From Agrobacterium fabrum str. C58 (GTDB taxonomy: Bacteria > Pseudomonadota > Alphaproteobacteria > Rhizobiales > Rhizobiaceae), in NCBI RefSeq assembly GCF_000092025.1, contig NC_003062.2, positions 1,114,001 through 1,178,000 of the forward strand: a stretch of 64,000 bases of DNA, in the 5' to 3' direction. Positions 1 to 8,961 of the stretch are shown piece after piece; the stretch's first letter is position 1; every line of letters starts with the position of its first letter. The notes beneath the pieces were generated by a model. That model worked only from the letters and a program-made list of their open reading frames with translations. It did no database searches and had not been told where the DNA came from. The translations under genes and the position numbers were made by a program.

Positions 1-449
1 GGATTGGGCGTATAGAGCGGGCCGACGACCAGCGGCTTGGCGGGGAGAGCCGACTGGTCGGTATCGGAGCGGATGGTGGTCTCTATCGTCTGCAGAGTAT
101 CGCCATCCGGCCCTTTGATCTGGACGCTGACCCTGTAGGGCCGGTCCTGTTTCACGCATTCGACCGGCGGGCTTTGAACGGTGATCTTTTCGTCCTTCGG
201 AAAAATCCTTTCCCGGGCGACGAGGTCAGGCCCTCCGCGCGGGTTTTCGAATGCCGCTTCCACGCTGCTGCCATCGCGGATGGGGGCAGTACGCTGAAGC
301 GTCACCAGATAGGTGGCGACGGCGACGCGGTAATTGAAGACGAACATGCGTCCGGAAAGCTTTGCCACTTCGCGGGGTTCATCGCGCTGGCAACCGGAAA
401 GCGAAAGCATCGCCGCAATCGCCAGCAGCAGGGGCAGGGCAATTCTCAT
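1..449 (-). CDS. Partial gene for a small lipoprotein, unknown function
   Basis: The gene starts at 449 on the minus strand and runs off the left edge, leaving about 149 codons. The product opens MRIALPLLLAIAAMLSLSGC, a signal peptide with an LSGC lipobox, so a lipid-anchored envelope protein is likely. The visible mature part has no motif I recognise. Its ATG overlaps the stop of the upstream CGNR gene by 4 nt (ATGA), which suggests translational coupling and one transcript. No function is assigned. Confidence 0.6.
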   Translation of the reverse strand, partial: MRIALPLLLAIAAMLSLSGCQRDEPREVAKLSGRMFVFNYRVAVATYLVTLQRTAPIRDGSSVEAAFENPRGGPDLVARERIFPKDEKITVQSPPVECVKQDRPYRVSVQIKGPDGDTLQTIETTIRSDTDQSALPAKPLVVGPLYTPN

Positions 450-997
450 GGCTGCGCCTCCTTCCTGCGGTGATAATGCCGGCTGGCTTTTTGCCGGTTG
501 CCGCACACCGCCATGTCACACCAGATGCGGCTTCTGTTCTTGCTGCGGTCGATGAACAGCCAGCCGCAATTGCCGCAGATCCGCAGCCGTTCCCGCGTCT
601 CGCCGGCAAGCAGCGACAAGGCGGAATGGACGGTGGCGTTGGCGAGACTTTCGGAGGTTGGAAATGCCCGCAGTGCCGTGCCGCCGACAGAGAGGAGCCG
701 GGCCAGCTTGCCATCATCATCAGCCCCGCGGGAAACAGCCGAACGGAAGTGATCGTCGATCGCCTCGCGAAGTTCGAGGAAAATGGGCCGCTTGTCCGCT
801 TCCGGCGCGACGAGGGCGGGGAACCTGTCACGCTCCATACCAAGTCGTGTCGCTGCTTCGGCGAAGGTGACGATCTGTTCCGGCACGGAAAAGCGGTCGA
901 GCGTTCTTGCCGCGTCCGAGCGCAGGATCACGCTATTGGCGACATCAAGCGCCAGTGCTCCCCCTGCGAAACGATGTTCTGTCCAGCGAAATGTCAT
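446..997 (-). CDS. CGNR zinc-finger, ABATE-domain transcriptional regulator
   Basis: About 183 residues. The N-terminal half (RFAGGALALDVANSV, residues ~10-24) fits the ABATE/DUF1470 fold. The C-terminus carries the CGNR zinc finger: CGNCGWLF, then WCDMAVCGNRQKASRHY. Such proteins are regarded as putative stress-type DNA-binding regulators. I chose the ATG at 997 because family members begin close to this point; an in-frame ATG at 1003 is also possible. A TATAAT box at 1004-1009 (minus strand) would start RNA almost at this ATG, so the transcript may be leaderless. The gene is divergent from the permease gene at 1058 and shares the palindrome at 1004-1039, which fits autoregulation. Confidence 0.75.
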   Translation of the reverse strand: MTFRWTEHRFAGGALALDVANSVILRSDAARTLDRFSVPEQIVTFAEAATRLGMERDRFPALVAPEADKRPIFLELREAIDDHFRSAVSRGADDDGKLARLLSVGGTALRAFPTSESLANATVHSALSLLAGETRERLRICGNCGWLFIDRSKNRSRIWCDMAVCGNRQKASRHYHRRKEAQP

Positions 998-1003
998 ATA
1001 CAT

Positions 1004-1039
1004 ATTATAACTGGTAAAAAGCATTTTAACAGTTATAAT
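1004..1039. promoter_or_regulatory. 36-bp operator-like palindrome with divergent promoters
   Basis: Perfect 10-bp outer arms (ATTATAACTG / CAGTTATAAT) flank further paired bases (TAAAA / TTTTA). Each outer arm contains a TATAAT hexamer, one facing each divergent gene. A protein bound here would cover both -10 boxes. The adjacent CGNR protein is the obvious candidate ligand, by inference only. Confidence 0.7.
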
Positions 1040-1057
1040 TCCGGCAGGAGGACGGGC

Positions 1058-1954
1058 TTGGCTTATTTCCTGCAACAATTGCTGAATGCCGTGCCGGTCG
1101 CAGCCCTCTATGCGGTTCTGGCCTTCGGCTACGCCATCGCCTTCTCGGTCACGAAACGCGCCGATGTGACCTATGGCGCCATCTTTGCCTTCGCCGGGCA
1201 GACTTGCCTGCTTTTTGCTGACTTCGGCTGGAACCGGCTGTGGCTGGTTCTGCCGGCAACATTGGCGCTGGGGGCAGGGGCCGGCCTGTTCGGCGGGCTT
1301 TGGGCCGCGGGTCTCATCGGTAGGGCGGTCATGCGGCCGCTGGCAAAGGCCTCTCCCAACGCGGTGACCGTGGCCTCCATCGGCGTGCTGATTGCGCTCA
1401 CGGAAAGCGCAAGGCTCGCCGCCGATACAAGGCAATTATGGCTGCCGCCGCTTTTGTCGCAGCCAGTACGTTTCTGGATCGAGGGCGGCTTTGCCGTCAC
1501 CCTGACACCGATTCAGATGTTGAATACAGCCGTCTTCTGCCTTCTCATTCTCACAGGTTCGCTTTATCTCGGCCGTTCCGCTTTCGGCAGGCGCTGGAAG
1601 GCCGTGTCGGACGATGCCTTTGCCGCCTCGCTCCTGGGGGTGAACGCGAGCAGGATATTTCTGCTGTCCTATTGCGCGGCGGGTCTCGTGGCAGCCATCG
1701 CCGGCGTGCTCGCCACGTTTTATTACGGCACCATGGATTTTGGCGCCGGTCTCGTTTTTGGCCTGAAAGTCGTGCTGATCTCGGCGGCGGGCGGATATGC
1801 CAGCCCGCTCATCTGCGGCCTGGGGGCGGCAGCCATCGGTTTTGCGGAAACATTCTGGGTCGGTTACGGCCCCGTCGCCTGGCGGGATGCGGCGGTTCTT
1901 GCCTTGCTGGTTGGCTGGCTCATCGTCATGCGCAGCCGGGTTGAAGCAGCTTAG
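1058..1954 (+). CDS. LivH-like branched-chain amino-acid ABC permease, orphan
   Basis: About 298 residues of mostly membrane segments. It has the LivH/BPD_transp_2 layout: an N-terminal AVPVAALYAVLAFGYAIAFS helix, a central conserved loop around GRRWKAVSDD, then SLLGVNASRIF and helices to the C-terminus. The chosen start is TTG at 1058, preceded by GGAGGA at 1047-1052; no better start lies between the palindrome and the first helix. Family members form the channel of LivHMGF importers. Here no LivM, ATPase or binding-protein gene is adjacent, so the partner and substrate are unknown. The open frame extends far upstream but overlaps the CGNR gene there and is not believed. Confidence 0.75.
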   Translation: MAYFLQQLLNAVPVAALYAVLAFGYAIAFSVTKRADVTYGAIFAFAGQTCLLFADFGWNRLWLVLPATLALGAGAGLFGGLWAAGLIGRAVMRPLAKASPNAVTVASIGVLIALTESARLAADTRQLWLPPLLSQPVRFWIEGGFAVTLTPIQMLNTAVFCLLILTGSLYLGRSAFGRRWKAVSDDAFAASLLGVNASRIFLLSYCAAGLVAAIAGVLATFYYGTMDFGAGLVFGLKVVLISAAGGYASPLICGLGAAAIGFAETFWVGYGPVAWRDAAVLALLVGWLIVMRSRVEAA

Positions 1955-2006
1955 GGGGAAAAATGGGCCCCGGTTTTCCGCCCGGAAATGCGATAAGACA
2001 AAAGCG

Positions 2007-2474
2007 CTATCGCCACTTGTCCCTGGCCGTATCGTCGGTAGCCTTCGCTGCCACCCAGTCGCCCGTCGTGCCATCCCTGCCATGTTCCTTTTTCCAGAAC
2101 GGGGCTGATGTCTTGAGATAGTCCATCACGAAACTGGCGCCATCGAAGGCGGCCTGTCGATGAGATGAGGCGGCAATGACGAGGACGATGTTTTCGCCGG
2201 TGGCGATCTTGCCATGGCGGTGGATGGCGGTGAGGCCAAGCAGGCCGAAACGCTCCATCGCCAGTTTGGCGATGCGGGTGATTTCCGCTTCCGCCATGCC
2301 GGGATAATGTTCGAGTTCCAGTGCGGTCAATGTGCCGCCATCGTCCCGGCAGAGCCCGGTGAAGGCCACGACGGCGCCGATGCTTCTGTCGCCCTGGGTC
2401 AACAGGCGTGTTTCGTCGGCGGCGTCGAAGTCTTCTGCCTGCACGCGAACCGTCGGCTGAGCGACTTTCTGCAT
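2007..2474 (-). CDS. moaE: Molybdopterin synthase large subunit MoaE
   Basis: 155 residues, the usual MoaE length. It matches the family through GAVVAFTGLCRD, LELEHYPGM, the HRHGKIATGE active-site stretch and the C-terminal APFWKKE. With MoaD it converts cyclic pyranopterin monophosphate to molybdopterin, adding two sulfurs. It starts 4 nt after the moaD stop, in a minus-strand run SDR-uvrC-pgsA-moaD-moaE. A molybdoenzyme gene lies nearby at 10885. Confidence 0.95.
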   Translation of the reverse strand: MQKVAQPTVRVQAEDFDAADETRLLTQGDRSIGAVVAFTGLCRDDGGTLTALELEHYPGMAEAEITRIAKLAMERFGLLGLTAIHRHGKIATGENIVLVIAASSHRQAAFDGASFVMDYLKTSAPFWKKEHGRDGTTGDWVAAKATDDTARDKWR

Positions 2475-2478
2475 CCGC

Positions 2479-2736
2479 TCATCCTCCCGTCATGGGCGGG
2501 AAGATGCCGATCTCGCGTGCGCCGACAATGCTCTCGTCATGCTCGACATGTTCCTGATTGACGGCAACCCTGATGACATTGGGAAACTCGAAGGCCGCTT
2601 CGTAATTTTCACCGCGTGTCGCAAGATAGGCGATCAGCTCGCCGGCGGTGGTGACGGAGGAAGGGATATCCAGCTCTTCCTCATCCGTGCCGATCTTCTC
2701 GCGAACCCAGGCGAAATAAACGATCCGCGTCATCAT
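2479..2736 (-). CDS. moaD: Molybdopterin synthase sulfur-carrier subunit MoaD
   Basis: 85 residues with a ubiquitin-like fold and the diagnostic C-terminal Gly-Gly (IFPPMTGG), which becomes the thiocarboxylate that donates sulfur to MoaE. The start is one of two consecutive ATGs (2736 or 2733) that overlap the pgsA stop, so translation is probably coupled to pgsA. This pgsA-moaD-moaE order is one I associate with rhizobia. Confidence 0.93.
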   Translation of the reverse strand: MMTRIVYFAWVREKIGTDEEELDIPSSVTTAGELIAYLATRGENYEAAFEFPNVIRVAVNQEHVEHDESIVGAREIGIFPPMTGG

Positions 2737-3320
2737 TCTTCGTCCACAATGTGCTTGAGACCCGCCTTGAAGTAATCATAACCGGTATACATGGTCAGCG
2801 CCGCGGCGAGCCACAGAAGCGTAATCCCCATCTCGGTCGTATAGGGCAGCACCTTGTCGCCCGCAGGACCTGCGAGAAGAAAGGCGATGGCAACCATCTG
2901 GATGGTTGTCTTCCATTTGGCGATCTGGGTGACGGGAACGCTGACCTTCAGCGCAGCTAGATATTCGCGCAGGCCGGAAACCAGAATTTCACGGCAGAGA
3001 ATGGTAATCGCAGCCCAGAGCGACCAGCCGGCAATGGTGCCATCCGCCGCCATCAACAGCAGCACGGAGGCGACCAGCAGCTTGTCGGCTATCGGGTCCA
3101 GCATGCGGCCGATATTCGACGTCTGGTTCCAGATGCGGGCGAGATAACCGTCGAGAAAATCGGTCAGCGAAGCGACGATGAACAGCCAGAGTGCCGTCCA
3201 GCGCGCGAAGTCCGAGCTTTCCAGCTTTCCTTCGATAAAGAAACACAAAACGATGACAGGAACCGCAAGGATGCGGGCATAGGTGAGGAGGTTGGGAATG
3301 TTGTATGCGCGCGAAGCCAT
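2733..3320 (-). CDS. pgsA: CDP-diacylglycerol-glycerol-3-phosphate phosphatidyltransferase
   Basis: 195 residues with about four to six membrane helices. The CDP-alcohol phosphotransferase signature is complete: DGYLARIWNQTSNIGRMLDP (D-G-x2-A-R-x8-G-x3-D), followed by IADK supplying the last Asp. It makes phosphatidylglycerol phosphate at the inner membrane, the first committed step to PG and cardiolipin. The 102-nt gap to uvrC holds no gene. Confidence 0.95.
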   Translation of the reverse strand: MASRAYNIPNLLTYARILAVPVIVLCFFIEGKLESSDFARWTALWLFIVASLTDFLDGYLARIWNQTSNIGRMLDPIADKLLVASVLLLMAADGTIAGWSLWAAITILCREILVSGLREYLAALKVSVPVTQIAKWKTTIQMVAIAFLLAGPAGDKVLPYTTEMGITLLWLAAALTMYTGYDYFKAGLKHIVDEE

Positions 3321-3422
3321 GGAAAACCTGTCAGTCTGGATAAGCTGCTTTGATGCCGTCCCTGACGCATAGGGTCAACACGTTATTATGGTTTTTTAGC
3401 AGATCGGTCTTACCGTTCTGCG

Positions 3423-5468
3423 TCAATCGCTGCCGCTCTCGTGGAAGTGATTGTAAATTTGCCGCGCCACCGTCTCGGAAATGCCGGTAACAGTCATCAG
3501 ATCGTTGAGGCCGGCGCGGGAAACCGCCTTGGCCGTGCCGAAATGTTGCAATAGGGAGCGCTTGCGCCCCGGCCCGATTCCCGAGATTTCATCCAGCGGA
3601 TTGCGCACCATTTCCTTCTTGCGTCGCGCCCGGTGCGAGCCGATGGCGAAGCGGTGGGCCTCGTCGCGCATGCGCTGAATGAAATAAAGCACGGGATCGC
3701 GCGGCGGCAGGGAAAAATCGCTGCGCCCGTCCGCAAAGAAGCGCTCGCGCCCCGCCTCGCGGTCCACACCCTTCGCCACGCCGATGGCCGTCACGCAGTC
3801 GCGAATGCCGAGTTCGTCGAGGATAGCCCGCACCGCGGTCATCTGCCCCTGGCCGCCGTCGATCAGGATTACATCCGGCCAGGCGGGAAAGGGCAGGTCG
3901 GCGGCTTCTTCCGGTGTCGGCGTCTGCGCGCGATCAGGTTTGCCCTCTTCCTTCAACAGGCGCGAGAAGCGACGGGTCATCACCTCGCGCATCATGCCGA
4001 AGTCGTCGCCGGGGGTGATGTCGGTCGATTTGATATTGAACTTGCGATACTGGTTTTTCACAAAACCTTCCGGCCCCGCCACCACCATGCCGCCCACGGC
4101 ATTGGTGCCCATGATGTGCGAGTTATCGTAAATCTCGATGCGGCGCGGCACATAGGGCAGGTTGAAGGTCTCCGCAAAGCCTTTCAGCAGTCGCGCCTGA
4201 GACGAGGTTTCCGCCAGCTTGCGGCCATGCGCCTCGCGGGCATTGGCAAGAACATGGTCGGTAATGTCCTTCTTCTCGCCACGCTGCGGCACGCTGATCG
4301 TCACCTTATGGCCCGCCTTCTCGCCAAGTGCTGCGGCCAGCAGCTCCTGTTCCTCAACCGTTTCGGAAAGCAGGATCTGTTTCGGCACCGGCTTGTCGTC
4401 GTAGAACTGTGCTAGGAAGGCGTTGAGGATTTCCGAGCCGGGCAAGGATGGATCGGCCTTCGGGAAATAGGCGCGGTTGCCCCAGTTCTGGCCGGTGCGG
4501 AAAAAGAATACCTGAATACAGGAAATACCGCCTTCATGGTGAATGGCAAAGACATCCGCTTCCTCAATACCGGCGGGATTGATGCCCTGATGGCTCTGGA
4601 CGTGCGAGAGCGCCGCCAGCCGGTCGCGATAGATGGCAGCGCGCTCGAAATCGAGATCCTCTGATGCCTCGTTCATCTGCCGCGCGATCGCGGTCTTGAC
4701 GGCCTGGCTCTTGCCGGAGAGGAAATCCTTGGCTTCCTTGACGAGTTCCGCATAACCCTCGTCGCTCACCTCATGGGTGCAGGGCCCGGAACAGCGCTTG
4801 ATCTGGTAGAGAAGACAGGGACGCGTGCGGGTCTCGAACACGCTGTCGGTGCAGGTGCGGATCAGGAAGGCGCGTTGCAGCGAATTGATCGTGCGGCCAA
4901 CGGCGCCGGCCGATGCAAAAGGCCCGAAATAATCGCCTTTCCGCGCCCGGGCACCGCGATGCTTGAAGATCGCCGGTGCGCGATTATCCGCGGTAATCAG
5001 AATATAGGGAAACGACTTGTCGTCACGCAAAAGCACGTTAAAGCGCGGCCGTAAGCGTTTGATCAGATTCGCTTCCAAGAGAAGCGCCTCAGTCTCCGTA
5101 CGGGTGGTGACGAATTCCATGTGGGTGGTGAAACGCACCATCTGGGCGATGCGGTTGGAATGCACGCGACCCTGTGCGTAATTGCCGACGCGCTTCTTCA
5201 GCGAACGCGCCTTGCCGACGTAAAGAACGTCGCCCGCTTCGTTGAACATGCGGTAGACACCCGGCGAATTCGGCAGGTGTTTGACGAATTCGCCGATGAG
5301 ATCCATGCCCTTCAGGCCGGATTCGTTCTTCCAGCCCGCATTCCAGTCCATGCCGGCAACGCTGCGCGATGCCTCGGCCGTGTCGGTTGCGGCAAGGTTG
5401 GCATCGTCGTCTTCGTCGTCGGTTTCATCGAACAGAATACCGCCATCAGGCAGCTTCTTTCCGTTCAT
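3423..5468 (-). CDS. uvrC: Excinuclease ABC subunit C
   Basis: 681 residues. Domains in order: an acidic, Asp/Glu-rich extension (residues ~1-55) not seen in E. coli UvrC; the GIY-YIG nuclease (PGVYRMF...[14 protein letters not shown]) making the 3' incision; a cysteine patch ([17 protein letters not shown]); a UVR helix pair ([15 protein letters not shown]); the RNase H-like 5' nuclease ([20 protein letters not shown] and [10 protein letters not shown]); and a C-terminal helix-hairpin-helix pair ([18 protein letters not shown]). It acts with UvrAB in nucleotide excision repair. Its ATG overlaps the SDR stop by 4 nt. Confidence 0.97.
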   Translation of the reverse strand: MNGKKLPDGGILFDETDDEDDDANLAATDTAEASRSVAGMDWNAGWKNESGLKGMDLIGEFVKHLPNSPGVYRMFNEAGDVLYVGKARSLKKRVGNYAQGRVHSNRIAQMVRFTTHMEFVTTRTETEALLLEANLIKRLRPRFNVLLRDDKSFPYILITADNRAPAIFKHRGARARKGDYFGPFASAGAVGRTINSLQRAFLIRTCTDSVFETRTRPCLLYQIKRCSGPCTHEVSDEGYAELVKEAKDFLSGKSQAVKTAIARQMNEASEDLDFERAAIYRDRLAALSHVQSHQGINPAGIEEADVFAIHHEGGISCIQVFFFRTGQNWGNRAYFPKADPSLPGSEILNAFLAQFYDDKPVPKQILLSETVEEQELLAAALGEKAGHKVTISVPQRGEKKDITDHVLANAREAHGRKLAETSSQARLLKGFAETFNLPYVPRRIEIYDNSHIMGTNAVGGMVVAGPEGFVKNQYRKFNIKSTDITPGDDFGMMREVMTRRFSRLLKEEGKPDRAQTPTPEEAADLPFPAWPDVILIDGGQGQMTAVRAILDELGIRDCVTAIGVAKGVDREAGRERFFADGRSDFSLPPRDPVLYFIQRMRDEAHRFAIGSHRARRKKEMVRNPLDEISGIGPGRKRSLLQHFGTAKAVSRAGLNDLMTVTGISETVARQIYNHFHESGSD

Positions 5469-6253
5469 TCCGGTATCTCCGCCACGTCAGGGGTTTCCCA
5501 GCCAAGATGCTGGCCGCCATCGAGCGCGATCATTTGTCCGGTGATCGACGGCGTATCGTAAAGAAAGCGAATCGTCCGGCCGAACTCATCCGGCGCGGGA
5601 CCACGCTTTAATATAAGGCCGTCGATCTGCGCCTGAAAGTCCTGGGGCGCCTGTCTTTCGCTTTTGAAGGTGGGACCAGGGCCGATGGCATTGACCCGCA
5701 CGCGCGGCGCAAAGCTCTGCGCCATAGTCCGTGTGGCGGTCCACAGCGTCGATTTCGAAAGCGTGTAGGAATAAAAACGCGGCGTGAGCGCAAGCACACG
5801 CTGGTCGATGATATTGACGATCAGGCCGGATTTCTCCGCGGGCAGTTGCTCGACAAAGGCGGCGGCGATGAGGGAAGGGGCCCGCACATGCACCGCGAAA
5901 TGGGCATCGAAAACGGCCGGATCGGGCGTTTCGGCGGTATCGGCGAGAAAAACCGATGCATTATTGACGACGACGCCGATCGGGCCAAGCGCGGCGGCGG
6001 CCTTTTCGACAAGCGCCATGGTGGGCGCAGATTGTGTCAGATCTGCCTGAACGGCCGTGGCTCTGCCACCCTTTTGCCTTATTTCGTTAGCGAATTCCTC
6101 CGCCTGCGCCATGGATTCATTGGCATGGACGGCAATCGCAAAGCCGTGGGCTGCGAGATCGGAGGCGATTGCCCGCCCGAGCCGGCGGGCGGCGCCCGTT
6201 ATCAAGACTGTCTTCGGTATATGTTCTTTCACGGCGGACCTGCATTTGCTCAT
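5465..6253 (-). CDS. SDR-family oxidoreductase, pteridine-reductase-like
   Basis: About 262 residues from the ATG at 6253; an upstream in-frame ATG at 6298 would add 15 residues of poor quality. The Rossmann motif is [12 protein letters not shown], the variant with two Arg typical of pteridine-reductase-like SDRs. NNAS is present and the catalytic pair is YTLSK. The C-terminus DGGQHLGW is standard. NAD(P)H use is expected and the substrate is unknown. It heads the tight run that leads into uvrC. Confidence 0.85.
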   Translation of the reverse strand: MSKCRSAVKEHIPKTVLITGAARRLGRAIASDLAAHGFAIAVHANESMAQAEEFANEIRQKGGRATAVQADLTQSAPTMALVEKAAAALGPIGVVVNNASVFLADTAETPDPAVFDAHFAVHVRAPSLIAAAFVEQLPAEKSGLIVNIIDQRVLALTPRFYSYTLSKSTLWTATRTMAQSFAPRVRVNAIGPGPTFKSERQAPQDFQAQIDGLILKRGPAPDEFGRTIRFLYDTPSITGQMIALDGGQHLGWETPDVAEIPE

Positions 6254-6602
6254 ACACGCCCTATTTGCTGGATATAAATGCAAATCGCAAGCTGTCACTC
6301 AGCCCCAAAAGAATTGGGCGATTTTTTATTCACAATGCAATTTCGGTTTAATTTGAATATAACTAAGTTTAAAGGCGATCTATTGCTGGTTAGGCTTCTG
6401 TTAGGGTTAATATAACCCTTGTGGCAATTAGGCAACGTCTAATTCTAGTCACGTCTCTGCCCCAAACAATTCACATTTTGGCTCTTTGATCTCCGCATTC
6501 TCCCATCAAGTTCAGTTTCCAGAGGGGCAAATTAACCCGACGATTTTTACCGCGTCTGAAAACAATGTTTTGAGTGCAGAGCGGTCCTGAAAGGAGAATA
6601 AC
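6254..6602. other. AT-rich intergenic control region between SDR and aopB
   Basis: About 350 nt with no credible gene, clearly richer in A+T than the flanks. It separates two divergent genes and so should hold both promoters. A 17-bp perfect palindrome lies at 6403-6419. A strong ribosome site (AAAGGAGAA) precedes the aopB ATG. Confidence 0.6.
6403..6419. promoter_or_regulatory. Perfect palindrome AGGGTTA-ATA-TAACCCT, candidate operator
   Basis: Seven-base arms with a 3-base centre and no mismatch, about 185 nt upstream of aopB and 150 nt upstream of the SDR gene. It is not followed by a T-run, so it is not a terminator. The symmetry and AT-rich context suggest a dimeric regulator site; the regulator is unknown. 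Confidence 0.45.
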
Positions 6603-7259
6603 ATGCGTATTTTCGTAGCAACCCTTATGGCTTCGACCATGGCAGCCGCCGGTTTTTCGGCTGCTTACGCCGCCGACGCCGTAAATGAGGTGCCGCAGGC
6701 ACCGGTAGCCTACGACCAGCCCGCCGCGGTCAAGGATTGGTCCGGCGCCTACCTCGGTGGTACGGTCAACTATGACTGGGGCCGTTTCAGCTCCAGCAAT
6801 GACGGTCGTGACGCCAAGGGCTTCGGTGGCGGCGTCTATGGTGGTTACAACATGCAGAGCGGCCAGATCGTTTACGGTGCTGAAGCAGACGTGAACATGG
6901 GCGACGAGAAGGGCTCCGCCGGTACGGTTGCCGGTCGCGCCGTCGAAGGCAAGCAGGGCGTCAACGGCTCGCTGCGTGGCCGCGTCGGTTACGACATGAA
7001 CCCGTTCCTGCTTTATGGTACGGCCGGTCTTGCTGTCTCCGACAACAAGGTTCGTGACGGCGTCAACAAGGACAGCGCCACGGCTCTCGGTTACACGGTT
7101 GGTGCCGGTGTTGAAGCCATGGTGACCGACAACATCACCGCTCGTCTGGAATATCGCTACAGCGATTACCAGAAGAAGGACTACACGCTCGGCAACGATG
7201 CCTTCTCGCGTGGTTTTGACGACCACTCGGTCAAGGCCGGTATCGGCGTCAAGTTCTGA
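6603..7259 (+). CDS. aopB: Outer-membrane beta-barrel porin, AopB/RopB (Omp25/31) family
   Basis: 218 residues. A Sec signal peptide ends near SAAYA-AD. Then comes WSGAYLGGTVNYDWG, the hallmark start of the Omp25/31 barrel, followed by alternating beta strands and a terminal Phe (IGVKF). In Agrobacterium the acid-induced AopB of the ChvG-ChvI regulon has this size and family; the symbol is given from that resemblance. It is monocistronic, with AAAGGAGAA before the ATG and a strong terminator right after. Confidence 0.8.
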   Translation: MRIFVATLMASTMAAAGFSAAYAADAVNEVPQAPVAYDQPAAVKDWSGAYLGGTVNYDWGRFSSSNDGRDAKGFGGGVYGGYNMQSGQIVYGAEADVNMGDEKGSAGTVAGRAVEGKQGVNGSLRGRVGYDMNPFLLYGTAGLAVSDNKVRDGVNKDSATALGYTVGAGVEAMVTDNITARLEYRYSDYQKKDYTLGNDAFSRGFDDHSVKAGIGVKF

Positions 7260-7280
7260 TCCTTCTCGGATCGGTCAAGG

Positions 7281-7312
7281 AAAAGCCGGGGTTTACGCCC
7301 CGGCTTTTTTTT
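7281..7312 (+). terminator. Rho-independent terminator of aopB
   Basis: The stem AAAAGCCGGGG / CCCCGGCTTTT with a short loop is followed by a run of T, 22 nt after the aopB stop. Confidence 0.92.
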
Positions 7313-7376
7313 GTTTCTGTGATTTGCCATCGCCTTAACGCCCGGTGGAAAGAACCGGGCGTTTTGTTCGGCGGGT

Positions 7377-7973
7377 CTAGGCGGCGGCTTTCATTTCCGC
7401 ATAGGCGTCGAAACGCTTGCCGAAGGTTTCTGGCCAGGCTGCCAGCGCATCACGTCCCTCGGCCCACTCACCGGCAAAACGCAGGTCGAGATAGCCGATC
7501 ATCGCTGCAAGGGCGAAATGGCCGCCATGCAGCTTCTTGCCGGTTTTCGGCAGGTTGGCGTTGAGGTGATCGAGCCCGCGGACCACCTTGCTCCACTGCT
7601 TGTCGATCCACGGCTGATGAATCTTGTCTTCCGGGCGGAAACGCCGCTCGTAGACGATGGCGAGCAGGCAATCCATGATGCCGTCGCACAGAGCTTCCAG
7701 AATTTCCGCTTCAGTGCGCTTGCCGTTCTTCTTGGGGTAAAGCTTGCCGCCCGAAAGACGGTCGAGATAATGCATGATCGTCACGCTGTCATAGACAGAG
7801 CCGCCTTCGTCCAGCAGCAGGACCGGGATTTTGCCGAGCGGATTGTTGTCCATCAGCGTGGCCGGCTCGGCATTGGTGTCGACGCGCACGGAGGTGACAT
7901 CAATGTCGAGATGGCGGGCGGCCATGCGCACCTTGGCGGAGTAGGGGGAGGCGGGCGAATAAAGCAGTTCCAT
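7377..7973 (-). CDS. Glutathione S-transferase family protein
   Basis: 198 residues. The N-terminal thioredoxin-like domain shows SPASPYSAKV (probable catalytic Ser region) and NPLGKIPVLLLDEG, with the cis-Pro of the glutathione site, then YDSVTIMHYLD. The C-terminal domain is all-helical. The substrate is unknown. It stands alone between the aopB terminator and the RNase T2 gene, both on this strand. Confidence 0.88.
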   Translation of the reverse strand: MELLYSPASPYSAKVRMAARHLDIDVTSVRVDTNAEPATLMDNNPLGKIPVLLLDEGGSVYDSVTIMHYLDRLSGGKLYPKKNGKRTEAEILEALCDGIMDCLLAIVYERRFRPEDKIHQPWIDKQWSKVVRGLDHLNANLPKTGKKLHGGHFALAAMIGYLDLRFAGEWAEGRDALAAWPETFGKRFDAYAEMKAAA

Positions 7974-8004
7974 GGTCGGGTCCTATGGGGTTGATATGGG
8001 GTAA

Positions 8005-8763
8005 TCAGCGTATGGGGATGATCTCGGTCGCGCTGGCGCGGCAGCCCTTGCGGTCCAGTTCGGGGCAATCGCGAAATGCCATGTCCTTGTTGAGGCAGAT
8101 GCGCACTTCCTCAAGGCGCCTGCCGTCGCAGCTGATCGAGACGGCGCGTTTCGACAGGCCCGGATTGGCGTCGGTGAAGGCGGTTTCGATGGCATCGGCG
8201 GAGAGCGTATTGGTCTGCGCGCCGGAGGAAATTTTCCCCGGCAACCTGATGGCGTCGAACGCCGCCCGTGTTGCCGCAAAATAATCTTTCTGCGACAGGC
8301 CGGAGCAGGCGCCGTGTTTACGCCACTGGTGGCCAATCAGGCCCATCGATGGCATGATGTCGAACATGCTGCGGCCGATCGCATCGGGAACCCGCTCAGG
8401 CTCGCTGCTTTGGCAGAATTCGGGATAGCCGTTTTCATTCTGCGGCCACAGCCCGTGCACCACGAAACCGTAACGCCTGTCGCTGCCGCATTGCTGGCGG
8501 TTGCCGGAACCTTCGGAGCTGGCACAGAAGGCTGGCGACCAGGAGAGTGAGAGCACGTAGAAATCGAAGCCGGTACCACGAGGAGGTTGGGCATTGTCCG
8601 CATTCTGCCGGGCTGTATTCTGTTGGGGGCGTGCAGCGGATTGCTGCTGAGCGGGCGTCTGCCGGTCGTTTTCCGGCCCCTTCGAAACGGGTTTTTCCTG
8701 CGCAAACCACAGCGCTGCAAGCGACAGAAGACCCAAGGCGATGAAACCTGCATACCGTTTCAT
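8005..8763 (-). CDS. Ribonuclease T2 family enzyme, exported
   Basis: About 252 residues from the ATG at 8763; ATG codons at 8772 and 8793 are alternatives. An N-terminal hydrophobic segment (FIALGLLSLAALWFA) serves as signal or anchor, followed by a Gln/Ala-rich linker. Both catalytic boxes of the T2 family are intact: FVVHGLWPQ (CAS I His) and GHQWRKHGACS (CAS II, two His and Lys). Several cysteines fit periplasmic disulfides. It probably degrades RNA in the periplasm. Confidence 0.9.
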   Translation of the reverse strand: MKRYAGFIALGLLSLAALWFAQEKPVSKGPENDRQTPAQQQSAARPQQNTARQNADNAQPPRGTGFDFYVLSLSWSPAFCASSEGSGNRQQCGSDRRYGFVVHGLWPQNENGYPEFCQSSEPERVPDAIGRSMFDIMPSMGLIGHQWRKHGACSGLSQKDYFAATRAAFDAIRLPGKISSGAQTNTLSADAIETAFTDANPGLSKRAVSISCDGRRLEEVRICLNKDMAFRDCPELDRKGCRASATEIIPIR

Positions 8764-8961
8764 TCCGTGCATGTTCCCCGGAAACTGGACCACCCCATAT
8801 CGCCGTCGGGCGACGATCCGGTCTTACATAAATTTGTGAACGAGGCAAACGGGCAAAAAGGTTGAAAGCTTCGCCGCATAACGAATAGAGTCTGGCGAAT
8901 CTTCCGCGAAAGACGGAAACAGGGCTGGGGCGATGTTGGGGGAAATAGGCGGCATGACCGC

